Of a stretch of 64,000 nucleotides of DNA, positions 14,201-26,600 are shown piece after piece. A program made the position numbers and the translations under genes. Each line of letters opens with the position of its first letter. Position 1 is the stretch's first letter. The stretch is from Motacilla alba alba (lineage: Eukaryota; Chordata; Aves; Passeriformes; Motacillidae): the NCBI RefSeq assembly GCF_015832195.1, contig NC_052028.1:3825501-3889500 (forward strand), in the 5' to 3' direction. The notes under the pieces are model-generated. The model saw only the letters and a program-made list of their open reading frames with translations, was not told the origin of the DNA and made no database searches.

Positions 14201-16727
14201 GCCCAAGTTAGTATTCATTTCTGGGAGTAACATTTTGCTCTTTAGAATTTTAGCTTCGAGATAGGGAATACCACAGCAGCTTGCATTAATTGTTGAGTGT
14301 GATGAAATGTACAGTGTGTATAAAATCCAGTGTTCCCTAAATATCAGATCAGATAACAGACACAATTCCAAATATGTAAAGAGTGGGCAAACTTTGATGA
14401 CAGTATGATAAATCCTGTGGTAGTTACAGCTAAAACAGGCTGCTAATATGCATCTGAGCTCAGGAGATATTAAACTATATATAGATTCTGCTATTCCTAA
14501 CAGATTGTTGTTGAGATACCTGACACATTTTTGATGTTACATGCATTCAGAAGAGCTGAGCTTTACATAATTTCTGGTTAGTGTTAGTTATGTGAAAACA
14601 TATTAAAATGAGCGGCCTAGTTAGGAAACTCTGTCACATACGCAGAAAGGCAGGTTGGAATATTTCTGCCAAAAATGCAGGAACTCTCTCAAAACCAGGA
14701 TTGGGTTCTGTAGATTTCTTTTGAATGTGGCAGAGCTTCAAACTCAGGGAGAAGTGACCTGTCCCAGCACCCAGCATTGGAATAAGAGGACCTGAGTGTG
14801 TTCCATTTTTGTCACTGTCACCTGCCTGTCCAGGCACTGGCAGGGTGGGCACAGGGTCCTGGCTCCTGGTAGCTGAACACCAGCCACTGGAGAAATCAAA
14901 TACATTTGATCAGCCTTTGGCTAAAAGCTGCCCAGTGCAAACCACCCGAGAACATTGCTCAAACTCCCGAGAGCTGTGTGAGCATGGGTGGGGTGAGATC
15001 CTTCAGAGGCTCAGCTAAGCTTAAAAGCCAAGAGAAAAGATGGTGCTGGGGTGGGGATTCCCTGGTTTTATGCTCTGGATTCTGTCTGAGGATGAGCCTG
15101 GCTGGGGTGAGGGGGGCAGGATGTGTGCACTGGTACTGACTGATGGGGTGCTTGTTCTTCATGAGGTGCTGGCACTGCTGGAGGAGCTCAGGGCTTTTGG
15201 CTGCACAGGTCCAGCTGCTTCAGGCCAAGAGAGCTGCAGAAGAATGTATTATATGGGCAGCTAGCTCCTTCTAACAACCTTTGGGGAAATTGTGCAATCA
15301 TTTCTGCTGAAGGTTTTAGCTAGCTTTGCAAAAACCAAAAGCAGCTGGGAATAGCATTGTCATCTTCAAAATATTGTGTGGTGCCCCTTATCAACTCTGT
15401 CCATATTTTCCAGCATTTCACAAACCATGGCTAGTAAATCTAAAGATTTTTTTTTAAATATTGTCCCTAGAACAGTGTGTTTGGTCTGTGCTTACAGCCA
15501 AAGCATTGCTTTGGGTTTTCAACACCTGAAATGTGTCTAAGTTGACCTTGCTGTTCTCTTTGGGTATTCAATTGCCTGTCTTTGATAGGTGATGTAATGG
15601 GTCATATGCTGTTCAAGTATTTCTAGGTCTTTATGTCTATTTATTACCTTCTAAACGTTTGCTTGCTGGTTCTGTTCTCTTTGCCAGGGGCTGTTAATCA
15701 CAGTAGTTTATATTTAACCTTTAGCACAGAGACAGGAAAGTTCCATATTTTTCTTACTTGCAGGACAATACCTGAGGCAAGTATTCCTGGCCACTTGAGG
15801 AGACACATTGCTGAGGCAGATGGGGCTTTGCTTTTCCTCCTGGGTGTCAGTGTCTGATAGAAATGCTGTCAGAGAACCATTGTAATCTATTTCTTGTTTG
15901 CTTTGTACACATTTGGGGATGTATGGATTTTCCAGCTCCTTACTGAGGCTTTACTCAGATTAACAAACTGTTCCACCACTCCTTTGGAAGTCTCCCATCT
16001 TTTGCTCTATGGAGTGGAATAATAAAGTCATTTAACTCTTGAGAACCATCTGACTTCTGATCAAAAAATTGTGTGTTTGTAATGATTCACCTGGGACACC
16101 AATTTGCTGTTGAGCATTTTCACTGTTAGTGTGGTTAATTTTGAGAGAAAAAGTACCAGCAAATAATACAGATTGTGGGGCCAGTGAGCAGCAGCCTGCA
16201 CTGCTAAACAGCTCCAGTCCTTTGCTAGGGTCTTACAGGAAATTTATTTGATTTTGTACACCACAATAACAGCAATAAGTGCCAGAGGATGGAAGTCACA
16301 GAAGATATTTTTGCAGGCAGCTGTGGGGATGCACCAGGCTGGGACTCCTGGCACAGCCCTGTCCCTCTCCTGCCACGTGCCAAGGGCTCATCCGGGAGGG
16401 GCTTCAGCTTTCCAGAGAACCCCTCTGCCTCCCAGCTGTGGGTGCAGCCACACTCAGATCAGCTGCTGTGCCTCTGGGTCTGCTGAAAGGTGATGCTGGG
16501 GTCTGGGAGGCAAAAGGGGCAAAGCCTGTAGGATCCAGGGTGTCCCTTCACCACCCACCTGATAAACACCAAAGAGACAACATATTAAGAGTGTCTGCTC
16601 AGAGGAGAAGATGCTGACAGCTCTTGGATGGATGACCCTGAAGGCCCTGAACTCTGGTGTCTGTGACTGATGACACTTTAGGGAGGATGCTGTTTTTGAC
16701 ACGGTGGGGGTTTGGCTGTGAGCAGTA
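8264..16727. other. Non-coding unique DNA, no gene seen
   Basis: No supportable gene was seen in about 8.5 kb. Noted items are an AT-rich hairpin-prone stretch near 10838-10868, an imperfect hairpin at about 10044-10080 whose inner arms are TGATGG and CCATCA, and an imperfect duplication of a GGTAAATCCTGG-type segment with TATAAAAG runs at about 13141-13200. Slightly GC-richer patches at 12.7-13.1, 13.6-13.8 and 14.8-15.2 kb give frames of up to 145 codons with no recognisable domain. Confidence 0.7.
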
Positions 16728-17106
16728 TTTCACAGAATTTCACAGAATTTCTAGGTTGGAAGAGACCTTTAAGATCATCGAGTCCAACCCATGTTCCAAG
16801 ACCTCAACTAGATCATGGCACCCAGTGCCACATCCAGTCTGTTTTTAAACACATCCAGGGATGGGGACTCCACCACCTCCCTGGGCAGCTGATTCCAGTA
16901 TTTGACCACTCTTTCTGTGAAAAACTTCCTCCTTAATTCCAGCCTGGATCTCCCTTGGCACAGCTTGAGACTGTGTCCTCTTGTTCTGTCTGTTGTAGCC
17001 CGGAGAAAGAGACCGACCCCAGCTCAGCACAGCCCCCCTTCAGGAAGCTGCAGAGAGTGATAAGGTCACCCCTGAGTCTCCTTTTCTCCAGGCTAAATAA
17101 CAGTAC
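16728..17106 (-). mobile_element. CR1 LINE, 5'-truncated copy
   Basis: On the plus strand the block opens with two copies of CACAGAATTT (16731-16750), which is the reverse complement of the ATTCTGTG-type repeats ending CR1 elements. It continues with the well-known bird CR1 3' sequence in antisense: TAGGTTGGAAGAGACCTTTA, GATCATCGAGTCCAACCC, CCACCTCCCTGGGCAG, TTCTGTGAAAAACTTCC, CTTGAGACTGTGTCCTCTTG and GATAAGGTCACCCCTGAG. Similarity fades just after TCTCCAGGCTAAATAAC. The element is therefore on the minus strand, with its 3' end at about 16728 and its 5' truncation at about 17106. About 380 bp survive, so the reverse transcriptase is absent. Length and 5' truncation are typical of avian CR1. 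The version with CTTGAGACTGTGTCCTCTTG is the type I associate with songbirds; the subfamily name needs a repeat search. Confidence 0.92.
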
Positions 17107-20100
17107 ACACACTGCAGACACCAGCTCCTGCTTGGCTGCTCTGGTTGGTGCAGAAACAGCTCATGGTGTGTTTCATGTTGCAGAGGAGATAACTTTGCTG
17201 CATCATCTTCTCAGTATGACCTCAGAGACAGAAAAATAAACAGTGACAAGACTGCTTGGACTAGAATGTCCATCTTGGGCCTTGGAGTGTGTGGCCCCTG
17301 GCCCTCTCCAGGCTTATGTGAACAGGTCCTTTAACAATTCAGAGCTGCAATTTTTGTTCTGAGTACTCTGGAACTGTGCTTCAAGTGGTAGTAAAAAAAG
17401 CCAGTATCATTCAATAATAAACTGAATTTACTTTGAATGACAAAAAACTCTGTGTAAAGGGAACCTGAATTTGGGGAAAAAACCAAGAAAAACTGGCTCA
17501 TGCCAAAATATCCCATGATGCTTCAAGAAAACAAAACATAACCAAGGATTGAGTTATAACGTATTGTATCTTTAATTCCTGCTTCAAAGAGAAACGTCTT
17601 TTGAATGAAAAGAACATATCTATCTGTTGAGAAATCAAATGCTCTATATTTACATTTTCTTATGAAATGAGGAGTGAAGTCATTGCACTACCTTCTCTTT
17701 TGCTTGACTGACATTTGATTTCACACTTTTTAGTTCACTCAAGTTGTACTTTCCATAAAAAAACAAATTTATTTTCCCTTGCATAATTAAAAACTATTGC
17801 TTCCTTTGGGTCTTCAGCCCCAGGGTTGATGGGTTTATTTTTTTTTATTTCTTTAATTTTTTTTTTTCTATGTTACAGACTCTTCAGGCAAGATTTTTTA
17901 CTTTTTTTAGGAGTTTTTCTTACTTTCATAGACTGTAAAGTTGCCCTGGATGGAATTTTTGAGAGCAGTTGAGACTGCCATCCTTTAGTCATTGGAGCAC
18001 AAAGGCAGCAGAAGGAGATTACATAAAGCACTTTGATCTCTGTTATGCCAAGAAATTCGGTAGTGGTGGCCCAGGCAAGGTCTCACAGAGGCCCTGGACA
18101 CATAGCTTAGAAATAGTTTCAAGTTCTGGCTGGCACTTGGAGCATCAGAACCTGGGAAACAACTGCAGCTGGGAAAGCCCACCCAGTTCTTTTTAGCTTT
18201 TCTTTTTCCTTCTCACTAGGGAAATATTTTCAGTTTGACCTCGTGTTGTGGAGATTTTTCACCTACTTGCCTTAGCTCAGCACTGCCAGAGCTGGGGCAG
18301 GACAGTGCACAGCCCAAATTTATGCTTCAGAGGGCCTTTGTTTGCTTGTTTGTTTTGTTTTTCAAAGAGCCAAGCTCTCTAGTGCTGCACATCAGAGCTG
18401 TGTGTTATTTCTGAAGGTGCACTCAGGCTGTAACACCATGTGCTTGATGTTTGGCTGGCAGAGGCCAGGAGTGAAAGCACTAAATCCTGCCCTGAGAACT
18501 GCTAATGCCTGTTGACATAAATGAGTATTGAGGGTTCTCAGCAGCACTGAACCTACCGTGCCACTGCCAGAAGCCAGCTTTAAACAACTCAATTTTATTC
18601 CTACTTATGTCCCCAGCCTGGAATTTGGATACAAGCTATTGTTGTTATTTCATAAATTGTATTTTAAAAGGGAGGCTTCCTTGCTTCTGATTTATTTCAT
18701 CTTCATGTCTGCTGTCTTCACAGGAGCTTCAGCAAGTTGTTCTCATAAATGATTTCAGATGATTTCAGGGTATTTTATTGTCATGTTCTCTGGTGAACCA
18801 GGAACATAATATTCTTAGTCTCTGTGGAGGAATTCTAGGCAGAGCAAATAATTCATCTCTGCAGAATATTTTTATTATTGTTTCTATTGCAGAAAGCTAA
18901 AATTGCCCTATTCTTAGAAATTACATAAAAGAAATCTGAAGAGATTTTCTTAGAAGCACAAAAAAAGAAAGAATGTATTTTAAAAACAGTATTCCGCACT
19001 AGGAGAAGGGTTGTATCTGCTTTCTTTTCTAAAACTAGGTGCTGTGAAATATGGTGAGAATTAAGTGAGTGCAGAATCTCTGCTGCTGTATCCCATGTTT
19101 GGGTTAGGCAGTGATGCTCCATCCCCCTGAACTCATACACTTGGAGAAAGCCAGAATGCATTGATACTGCTGTAAATACAACGAGCTGACCTTCAATGCA
19201 TCAATATTGGTAAAAACAGACAGCAGAAGGGGTTCTGTGGCATGAATCTTGTTTTTGCCAAGGAGGTTTGTGTGGTCAGGCATTTTTATGGGGCTCTCGT
19301 GCAGAAATAGAAGAACAGAAAAATTAAATATTAACCCTGGCATTTGGAGTGAGTGGTGATGGTGGTGTGTTCCAGGAGTGTGTGGAGAAGCAGCTGAAAT
19401 GTCTCTGTCCCTTGGAGGATGTTGATCACTGGTAAGAGATGCCCCAAGTCCAGCCAGCATGAAAGCAGCTGTGAGCTGTGTGTGTTTACCATAGCCGGGC
19501 AGCAGCTGAAACACACACCTGCTTGTTGGCTTTGGAGCTCTGCTTATTTTCATAGCTTGTGGCCATGGCAGAGGCTCCCTGCCAGAAAAAGTTAAATGCA
19601 GAATACCCAGGAATTTAGCTGAACAACAAGCTCTGTCTTTGCATGGATGGGAATATTTGCGTGGCACAGGGGTGCTCCCATTGGAAATGTTGATAAAGTT
19701 GTAACCAAGCTTATACAGATTTCTCTTCTGATCCCTTCTTGGTATTGGGGTTTGAACAGAATGAGTAGGAAAAATATATATGAAGGGAGAAATTCTTAAT
19801 GAGAATTTTTTTTTGTGGTAGAGTAGTGTGGAGCACTCACTTGGACTACTTATTTCCTGCAGTACTTGAGGAAATTTCAGTGCTCATTAGGATTTTACAA
19901 ACTGTGGAGATTTCCATGAGATTCTTAAATCACTCATGAGACAGAATGATAAAAGTTTTAATTTCCTTTCTCCCAGTCCTTTTATAATTGAATGACTATA
20001 TGAATATAATATTAATAATATATATGCAACAATCTTAATTGCATATGCATAAATAAATGAGGATTTATATCAGAATTCAGGAATTGTGATGGAACATTTG

Positions 20101-21485
20101 AAATGGAAAATACAACTTTATTTGATCAGTAAGGCCGCAAGGCTGATAAAGGGTAACTGCTGTGATGTTGGCAGATATTTTAGGAAATTCTAGAAGTTTG
20201 TGTGCAGTAGGGTAGAATGTGCTTTTGTCTCAGCTGTAAGAAGAATGTGATTAATTAAAATCTTATGTGTCTTTCCATTACTTGTAAAAGTGCCAGTGAA
20301 CAGCCACTGATGCTTGCAAAAGCATAACTGTTTTGTATCCCAGAAAGCAATTGCCTGCTGCTTCTTCCTCCAATCAGCACTTGTGAATGATGCATTAGGA
20401 GATGTAATTTTGTATGCTCTGGACTGAAAAATGCCAGAAGTAAGTGTTGAGTCTGAGTGAAGAGATATAAATGACTGGAAGATGCTCAAAGTTTCTGATT
20501 TGGTTGCCTGGAAGTGTAAAAGTGTAAAAAGATTTTGTTTTCTGTGAGGAATTTTCTCATCATTCAGGTAATGCAGCAGATTATTGCATCCCTGTAAATC
20601 CATGGCAGGAGACTGGAAATGTGAGTGTTCAGAGCAAGGAAAAATTGCAAAAGGTTGAGCACCATGAGATGATAGAGAAAAGCAATGTTTGGCAGGGCTG
20701 GTGTAGCTGTGGCTCCCAGAGCAGTGTGTTAGACTGTGCAATTATTTCTCCTCCTCTTTCCCCTTGTAATTTTCCTTTTATCATTCCACAGAATTTAGGA
20801 TAGATGTTCTGATCTAAAACCCTCTGCTGTTCAGGCCTCGAATGTGAATAAAGTGTGTTGAATTCATATAACCCTGGTTGCTCAGCCAGGCCACAATATT
20901 TTAATTTTCTCTTGTGCAACAACCTTTTTTCCATCTTTCTCTCTTTGTGCATGTGTGTCCTTCCCTGAGGATTGGGGACAGGAACTGGAAGCAGTGTTTT
21001 ACAGAAAACCAGCCTATTTTACAGCAACACTTTTGCTCTTGTGCCATGTGGGGAATCCCCACAGGAGCTGCAGTCATTTGCTGCCGAGGCCTGGGTGCAT
21101 TTACCTGGTTTCTGTGGTGGGACACAGGCACACAAACAACCACACTTTGGTTGAAACAACCTTAAATCCAAATTGCACAACTTATAATTGAGAGTCTGTA
21201 AACAGCAATTTCTCTCTGAGGCAGCCTGACGTTGTAGGCCCCAGCTGGATCCAAGCCCCTGTATCCTCAGTCGTGGGATCACTTAGGGCTGATGGCATTT
21301 GTGTTAATTTTATCTTTAAGAGAACAACTTGGGTTTTTTTTTCAAAGCAGAGTATTATCTAGTAGCCATTATTTCGGGGAAGATGTGTGAAGCTGAGTCC
21401 AGCCTGCCCGTGGGGCTGGCAGAGCTGCAGGACAGCAGCAGGGCGGGCAGGATGCCGGGGTTTGCTGGGAGGTGTGGAGGGCAGC
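17107..21485. other. Non-coding unique DNA, no gene seen
   Basis: No gene was seen. T-rich stretches lie at 17838-17870, a TTTG-type simple run near 18341-18362, a GATTTCA tandem doublet near 18751-18766, and a POU-like TGCATATGCA palindrome near 20040. The longest frame in the whole window (187 codons, minus strand, 19104-19667) falls here; it has no recognisable domain and is judged to be chance. Confidence 0.7.
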
Positions 21486-22058
21486 TGTGAAAAACATTCA
21501 CTGTCCTGTGAAAAAGTTTAATAAAGGACAGTAGGAGACAAGGACCACAAAGCCAGGTGCATCTTGGCACTCAGCTAAGAGCACCCTGTTATTCTCGGGG
21601 ATACCCCATAAATACCTTTTAATTACATCAGCCTGTTGCATATTCATAGACCCTTATGCATAGTAAACTCTTCCCCAAACTAGTTTACATGTTCCAAGAA
21701 TTGTTTAGCATATCTTCTCCTTGGGTCTGCCTTTTTAGAGCATGTGCATTCCTTGTTTGAGGTTTTAGTCCTTTTTTATCATCACCTTCAGTTTTGGGCC
21801 CTGGCCCACACTGCCTTCAGACAGTGAGTGCTGATAGTTGGCAGATCTGTAGCAGTGTCCTCATCCTGTGTTCAGTGGATGTTATCCCATCCAAGCAGGC
21901 ATTTTAACACAAGCATACTTATATCAGCTATTTCACTAAGCTTAATTAAGAACAGAAATAAAAACTATGGCTTTATAACAAAGTTACTTTAACACCACAC
22001 GTATAAAATCCATTTTAATATTTACAAAAGGCCAATATTATGATATGCAACCATAACA
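21486..22058 (-). mobile_element. Solo LTR, passerine endogenous retrovirus type
   Basis: Read on the minus strand, the block begins TGTTATGGTTGC at 22058 and ends TGTTTTTCACA at 21486, giving TGT...ACA termini as expected of an LTR. It includes the antisense segments GCATATTCATAGACCCTTAT and CAAACTAGTTTACATG and a minus-strand TTTATTAAACTTTTTCAC near the 3' end. I associate all of these with songbird ERV LTRs. Flanks are GCAGC (21481-21485) and GCAGG (22059-22063), a possible 5-bp target-site duplication with one mismatch. An alternative left boundary at 21453 would give 6-bp flanks GCAGGA/GCAGGG, also 5 of 6. No internal gag/pol/env sequence and no second LTR are adjacent, so it is a solo LTR left by recombination. 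Confidence 0.65.
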
Positions 22059-23594
22059 GCAGGGATTGTTGTGTCTGTGCCCATCACAGCTGGGTGCTAC
22101 CAGCACGGACAGAGCCAAGAGACCCAGCAGCACCTGCACAGGGGATCTGCAGCACCAAAGAGCCTCCAAGAGAGCCAAAGGGAGCAGCTTCCCAACAGAG
22201 CCTCTCCCAGGGCGAGGCAACTGAGCCAGGATCCCACCATGCATCCCTTCGGGATATGTTCCATAGCTGGATGGTTTTTTAAAGCTCTGCATATTCTTTT
22301 TACATTCACAAATAATATCTTGAGTTCAGCATTCATTCAGGTTTATGTGGCTTCGTAAAGATGTTTCATTTTTGAGATACTCAATAGGGTGAGAGGGGGA
22401 TTTGCAGACAGAAAAGATGAGGGTGGTTTTTTTTGGGAGGAGCTTTTTAATGTTTTTAGCCTCGGGCTATGAAGTGCTGGAAGTGGTGCAGAATTCTTTT
22501 TATTTTTACTTATTTTTATCTGTGCGCCAGGCACTCGTCCATGCTCCCTGCCCTGCCAAAAAGGCTTCAGCATTAATGTGACAGACCACCCTGCCCGTGG
22601 GTGAGGTGTGTAATTCTTTCTTGGAGCAGAGATCTCAAGCAGAGGCTGCTTGTTATGTCAAAGTGCATGTGGTTTTCTCACACGAGTTACTTGGCAGTCC
22701 AGAGAAAATATTAAACTCCACTTAACTTGGAAAGACCAGGAGGTCTTTAATGCATAGTAAAAAATGTCTGCATTTCATTTTTTCTTCTCGATCTCTTATG
22801 GAAAGTCTTGGCAGTGGAGAAGAGAGATCTTCCCTCCTCTGAAGTACATCCCCATGTTTCAGTGTTCTAACCTGTCTGGGTCAGGAATGGCTGCTGGCAT
22901 TTGTGTAAGAATTTTTTTTTCCCCATGGTTGCCTATTGAATTTATAAATAGAAATTAAAACTTACTGGTATTATGAAGGAGGTAAGCTCCCAAATCCAAT
23001 GTTTGGTCCTGGGAACTACTGGGAAAGTCTGTTCTCCATTTTTGCAGGTGGCCCTTGGGCCTGCTTGTGCCACACAATTTTCAAAAATATGTTTTTCACA
23101 TTAGAAGTATGAATATTTTTCAGCATCAGTATTAGTACTTGTTATTATGAGAAGGTAATTTTTTTCATTTAGTAGCTCTCATTAAAGGTCATAAATTAAA
23201 GTTTTTAAAGCCTTTTGCCCATTAAAACAAACAAACAACTTTCAGACTTTAAGACATATTTAATTATTGAAAATCATTAGAAATTTTCTCCGCTAAGGAT
23301 TTTATTCCTTTAATCAAAATTCCTACTGACAACAATGGAAATTTTTCTTCTTGTGTGGATAGCCGTTTAAACAAATGCTGAATATTTACCTTTTTACTTT
23401 CTACTTTTATAATAATATTGATATTAGAACGCAGTTTGGAAAAGTGTTCAACTTACAGGGTTATTTTAGTCAGAATTGTGCCGTTGTGCTCTGAACACTT
23501 GTGAGAAAGTCAGGGCTGGGACATTCCCTGCTGCCCGTTCCCCTGCTGCAGCAGGCTGAGGGAGGAGCTGGGCTTTGCACCTGTGGGGTGCAAA
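22059..23594. other. Non-coding DNA flanking the LTR
   Basis: No gene was seen. The first about 200 bp are GC-richer and open in several frames, with no recognisable domain. The rest is AT-rich with short poly-T runs (22427-22434, 22911-22920). Confidence 0.65.
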
Positions 23595-23698
23595 GGATGG
23601 GAATTGGGATGGGATGGGATGGGGATGGGAATTGGGATGGGAAGTAGGGTCGGATTGGGATGGGAATTAGGGTGGGATGAGGATGGGATGGGAATTGG
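23595..23698 (+). repeat. GGGAT / GGGAATT degenerate G-rich array
   Basis: This is a degenerate tandem array of GGGAT, GGGAATT and GGGATGGG units covering about 104 bp. The run at 23606-23629 has at least four GGG tracts separated by one or two bases, the classic pattern for intramolecular G-quadruplex formation on the plus strand. The minus-strand 184-codon frame across 23470-24024 includes this array, read as a proline/serine/isoleucine-rich repeat. That frame is an artefact of the array and not evidence for a gene. Confidence 0.9.
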
Positions 23699-26600
23699 CT
23701 GGCTGTGTGAGGGGTGGAGCAGCTGCTAGGGCGGGGAGAGAAATTCCCTGCATTCGATGTGACAAAACACAAAAGCAAAGGAGGGTCCAGGGGAGCAAGG
23801 GTCAGGCAGGTCTGACTGCTCAGCACTTCCCAGAGTTCACAGCTTAAACCCAAAATCCTTACAGGAGCAATCCCAGCGTGTTCTTGCTCATGCTGCAGTG
23901 GGAGCCTGTTGTTCAGCAAGTTTTCTGTGCTGCCTCTCCCAGTGTGCCCGGAAAGCAGCCTTAATGTGGAGCTCCAGATGTTTAGAACAGAATTGGGATT
24001 TTGGGCTCCATGCAAAACAGACAAGCCCCTCTCTGAGTCACTGGCTGTCAGTAAAGCTTCTCAGCAACCAGGCTACTGCGGGACGCCTCTTGAAGTTAAA
24101 TCCTTCATGCCTTGATTAGGTCTTTGTGTGTTACACTTATTTGGACAGTTCTCCTCTTGCCAGCCTGGTGTGTTGCAAGATTTCCCCCTCTCAGACCCAG
24201 AGAGGGCTCTGAAACTGCTCCTGGTGCTTGGTGTTCCCAGAGCCAGTGCTAAGCCACAGGGCAGCCACCTTGGGAACCCCTGTGGCCACAGTGGATGGAG
24301 CAGAGAGCTCATGACCAAAATGCCTTTAGATTCCAATAGCAGGGAGCTGAATTTTGAATCTCAAGGAGAATAATAGGAAAAACAGCTGCAGAATCTCCTA
24401 GCACTTCGTGTACAAGCGCTCATTTTAAAAATGAAAAATTACCATTTCATCAAACTGACATAAAATTGGCTTGTCAAGCACTGAAAATAAAATGTGTTTT
24501 TCCTTTATGTCCCATTCCTTTTAGTTTTTCATGATACAGTTCAGTTTTCAGCTTTTCCTTGTAAAAAGCAGCCACTCCTAGAATCTTTATGAGAATGAAA
24601 GCCATCAATTTCATGTGAATTCACAACTCCAGAAACTGAGGTTTTTAGCCATCGGCCACCAAGACTTGCTCTGGAGTGGCTGTATGTACCCAGCAGGTCT
24701 TGGAGCAGTCTGACTGTGGGTTCTCTTCATGCTCTGGGTGAATCAACCTGGTTCATTAGAACTGTTAAAAGCAAGCAGCTCCAACATGTGCCATGGAGCC
24801 AACACTACAGAGCACAGGAGTTGAAATGAGTAAATAGCAAGCAGTTGAGCTTTGATGTAACCTAGATATGCCTCTAGGAATCTCCAACTGCCTCTGAATT
24901 CCCTGTTTAATCCACTGTATGTGTTTGAACTCATGCAACAACCTAAATATTTGGGTGTTGTATTTTAACCATCGTGTTTTCACTGGGTTTTGGAATATAT
25001 GCTTTCATAAAGTACAGTCATGTTCTCGATGTGTTGATTGGAAACTGTATTTGTGATCTGCCATAGCAATAATGATGTGTCCAGATGTGGATAGCAAGTG
25101 CCATTAAACTCCTGCTGCATTGTACAAGCTCCAAACACCAGGGCTGTTACAGAAATGGGAAGCATGTTTGTGAACAAGTTATTCCCCTCCTTCTGCCTGC
25201 TCAGACTCTGCACCCAGTGCTCATGTGCTGCCCCATCCTCATCCTCTGTGGCACTGCCCTGACACAGTGCCCGTGGAGCAGTTGCCAGGACCATCCCCCA
25301 GCTGGAGCTGTGCAGGACAGGAGGCTGGATGGTGGCATCTTTGATCATGGTTCATTTCCTGTGCACCTCAATTCACATCCTAGGCCAGCACTTAATTTCT
25401 AATCTTCTCCCTGTACTCAGCTGTGGAGAATACACAGGTGGAAAAATCCTTAATATAATACATCCCATTTTATGGAACTTTAGTAGATCCTGTTTTAAGT
25501 GACTTTAGGGTTTTTTAGAAGGGAGCTGTTCATTCTGTGGTTGTTCAAGATTTCTGGAACAAAAATTTCATGTTGAGTGGAAGCACAGTTGAAGCAATGG
25601 GCAGGGTGTGAGCCTGATTAGGTGCCCATGGCCCTTGCCAGCCATGGGCTGCTGGAATGTCCTTGCCTTGATGCAAACCTGGGAAAAGCAGTTCTGATCT
25701 GTTGCCATCAAAATGAATTCATAAAGACTTGTTTGCTGCCTTCTCTGTGTTAATACTGATGGGATTTTTTACAAGCATTTCCCAAAACTAGGGCGTTGTA
25801 TAACACTGGGTGGTCTAACACTGAGGCATGTGATTTTTAACTCTTCCTGGGTTTCCTGCAGTGGAAAATGGTTCTATTTGCTTTAAAGCAGCTTGACTTG
25901 GACTTGGCAAAGGTGCTGGATCTGTTATGATATGCACTGCTAAACAGAGCTAGAGCTGCAGAATTCCAGCCAGCAGCCCTGTTTGCAGAGGTGGGGATTT
26001 TGTTGGAGTAGAATTTTATTAAATTTACAGAATAAATTTAATTAAAAGCTTGTAATTTCTAACATCTTATTTACAGTGTGTACAGATTTAATGCATTGAT
26101 AGCTTTTAATTTGCACTTGGCAATTTGTTGAAGTAATTTACTTTGTAATTATTTCATGATTGCTAACACTTTGGTGCCATGCCACTCTCTGTTGAAATTT
26201 TGTTGTTAGCTTTGTGACTCTGATCTTTGTACCACATTGTGTATGATAGTTCTTTATACCCTCTCCTAATCTTTGACTTTGTTCTAATTTAGACTTTATT
26301 CTATCTTCCTTTGCTCTACTTTTGTCTGTTCCTGCTCCATCTGTGTGTGGCCAGCCTAAGAGAAAAAATTCAACTTAAGTTATAGTTTTGGACCAGTCTA
26401 TGGTCTGTTTAGATGGACAGCATTTCTGGGCTGTTTTTTACATAGCAATATTATTTCCTATGCCACAGGTACTTTCAAGGGCAGGGGGTTGTCCCCAGTG
26501 TGCTCCAGTCTATAGGATTACAGAAGTAGAAAGGATGTTCATGTAGAAATTCACTCGAGTCATCAAGGTGCATGTTATTTCTGTGTTACGTTACCTGCTC

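Noticed and set aside
19104..19667. 187-codon minus-strand open frame, the longest in the window
   Set aside because: No recognisable domain, low-complexity histidine run, overlapping frames in the same DNA, and a length within reach of chance over 64 kb.
20190..20741. 183-codon minus-strand open frame
   Set aside because: No domain or splice context. Composition is like the surrounding non-coding DNA.
23470..24024. 184-codon minus-strand proline-rich frame
   Set aside because: Part of it is the GGGAT array read in antisense; the remainder shows no family signature.
26507..26565. Segment resembling a CR1 3' end (GATTACAGAAGTAGAAAGG)
   Set aside because: Too short and diverged. The diagnostic downstream CR1 words are missing.
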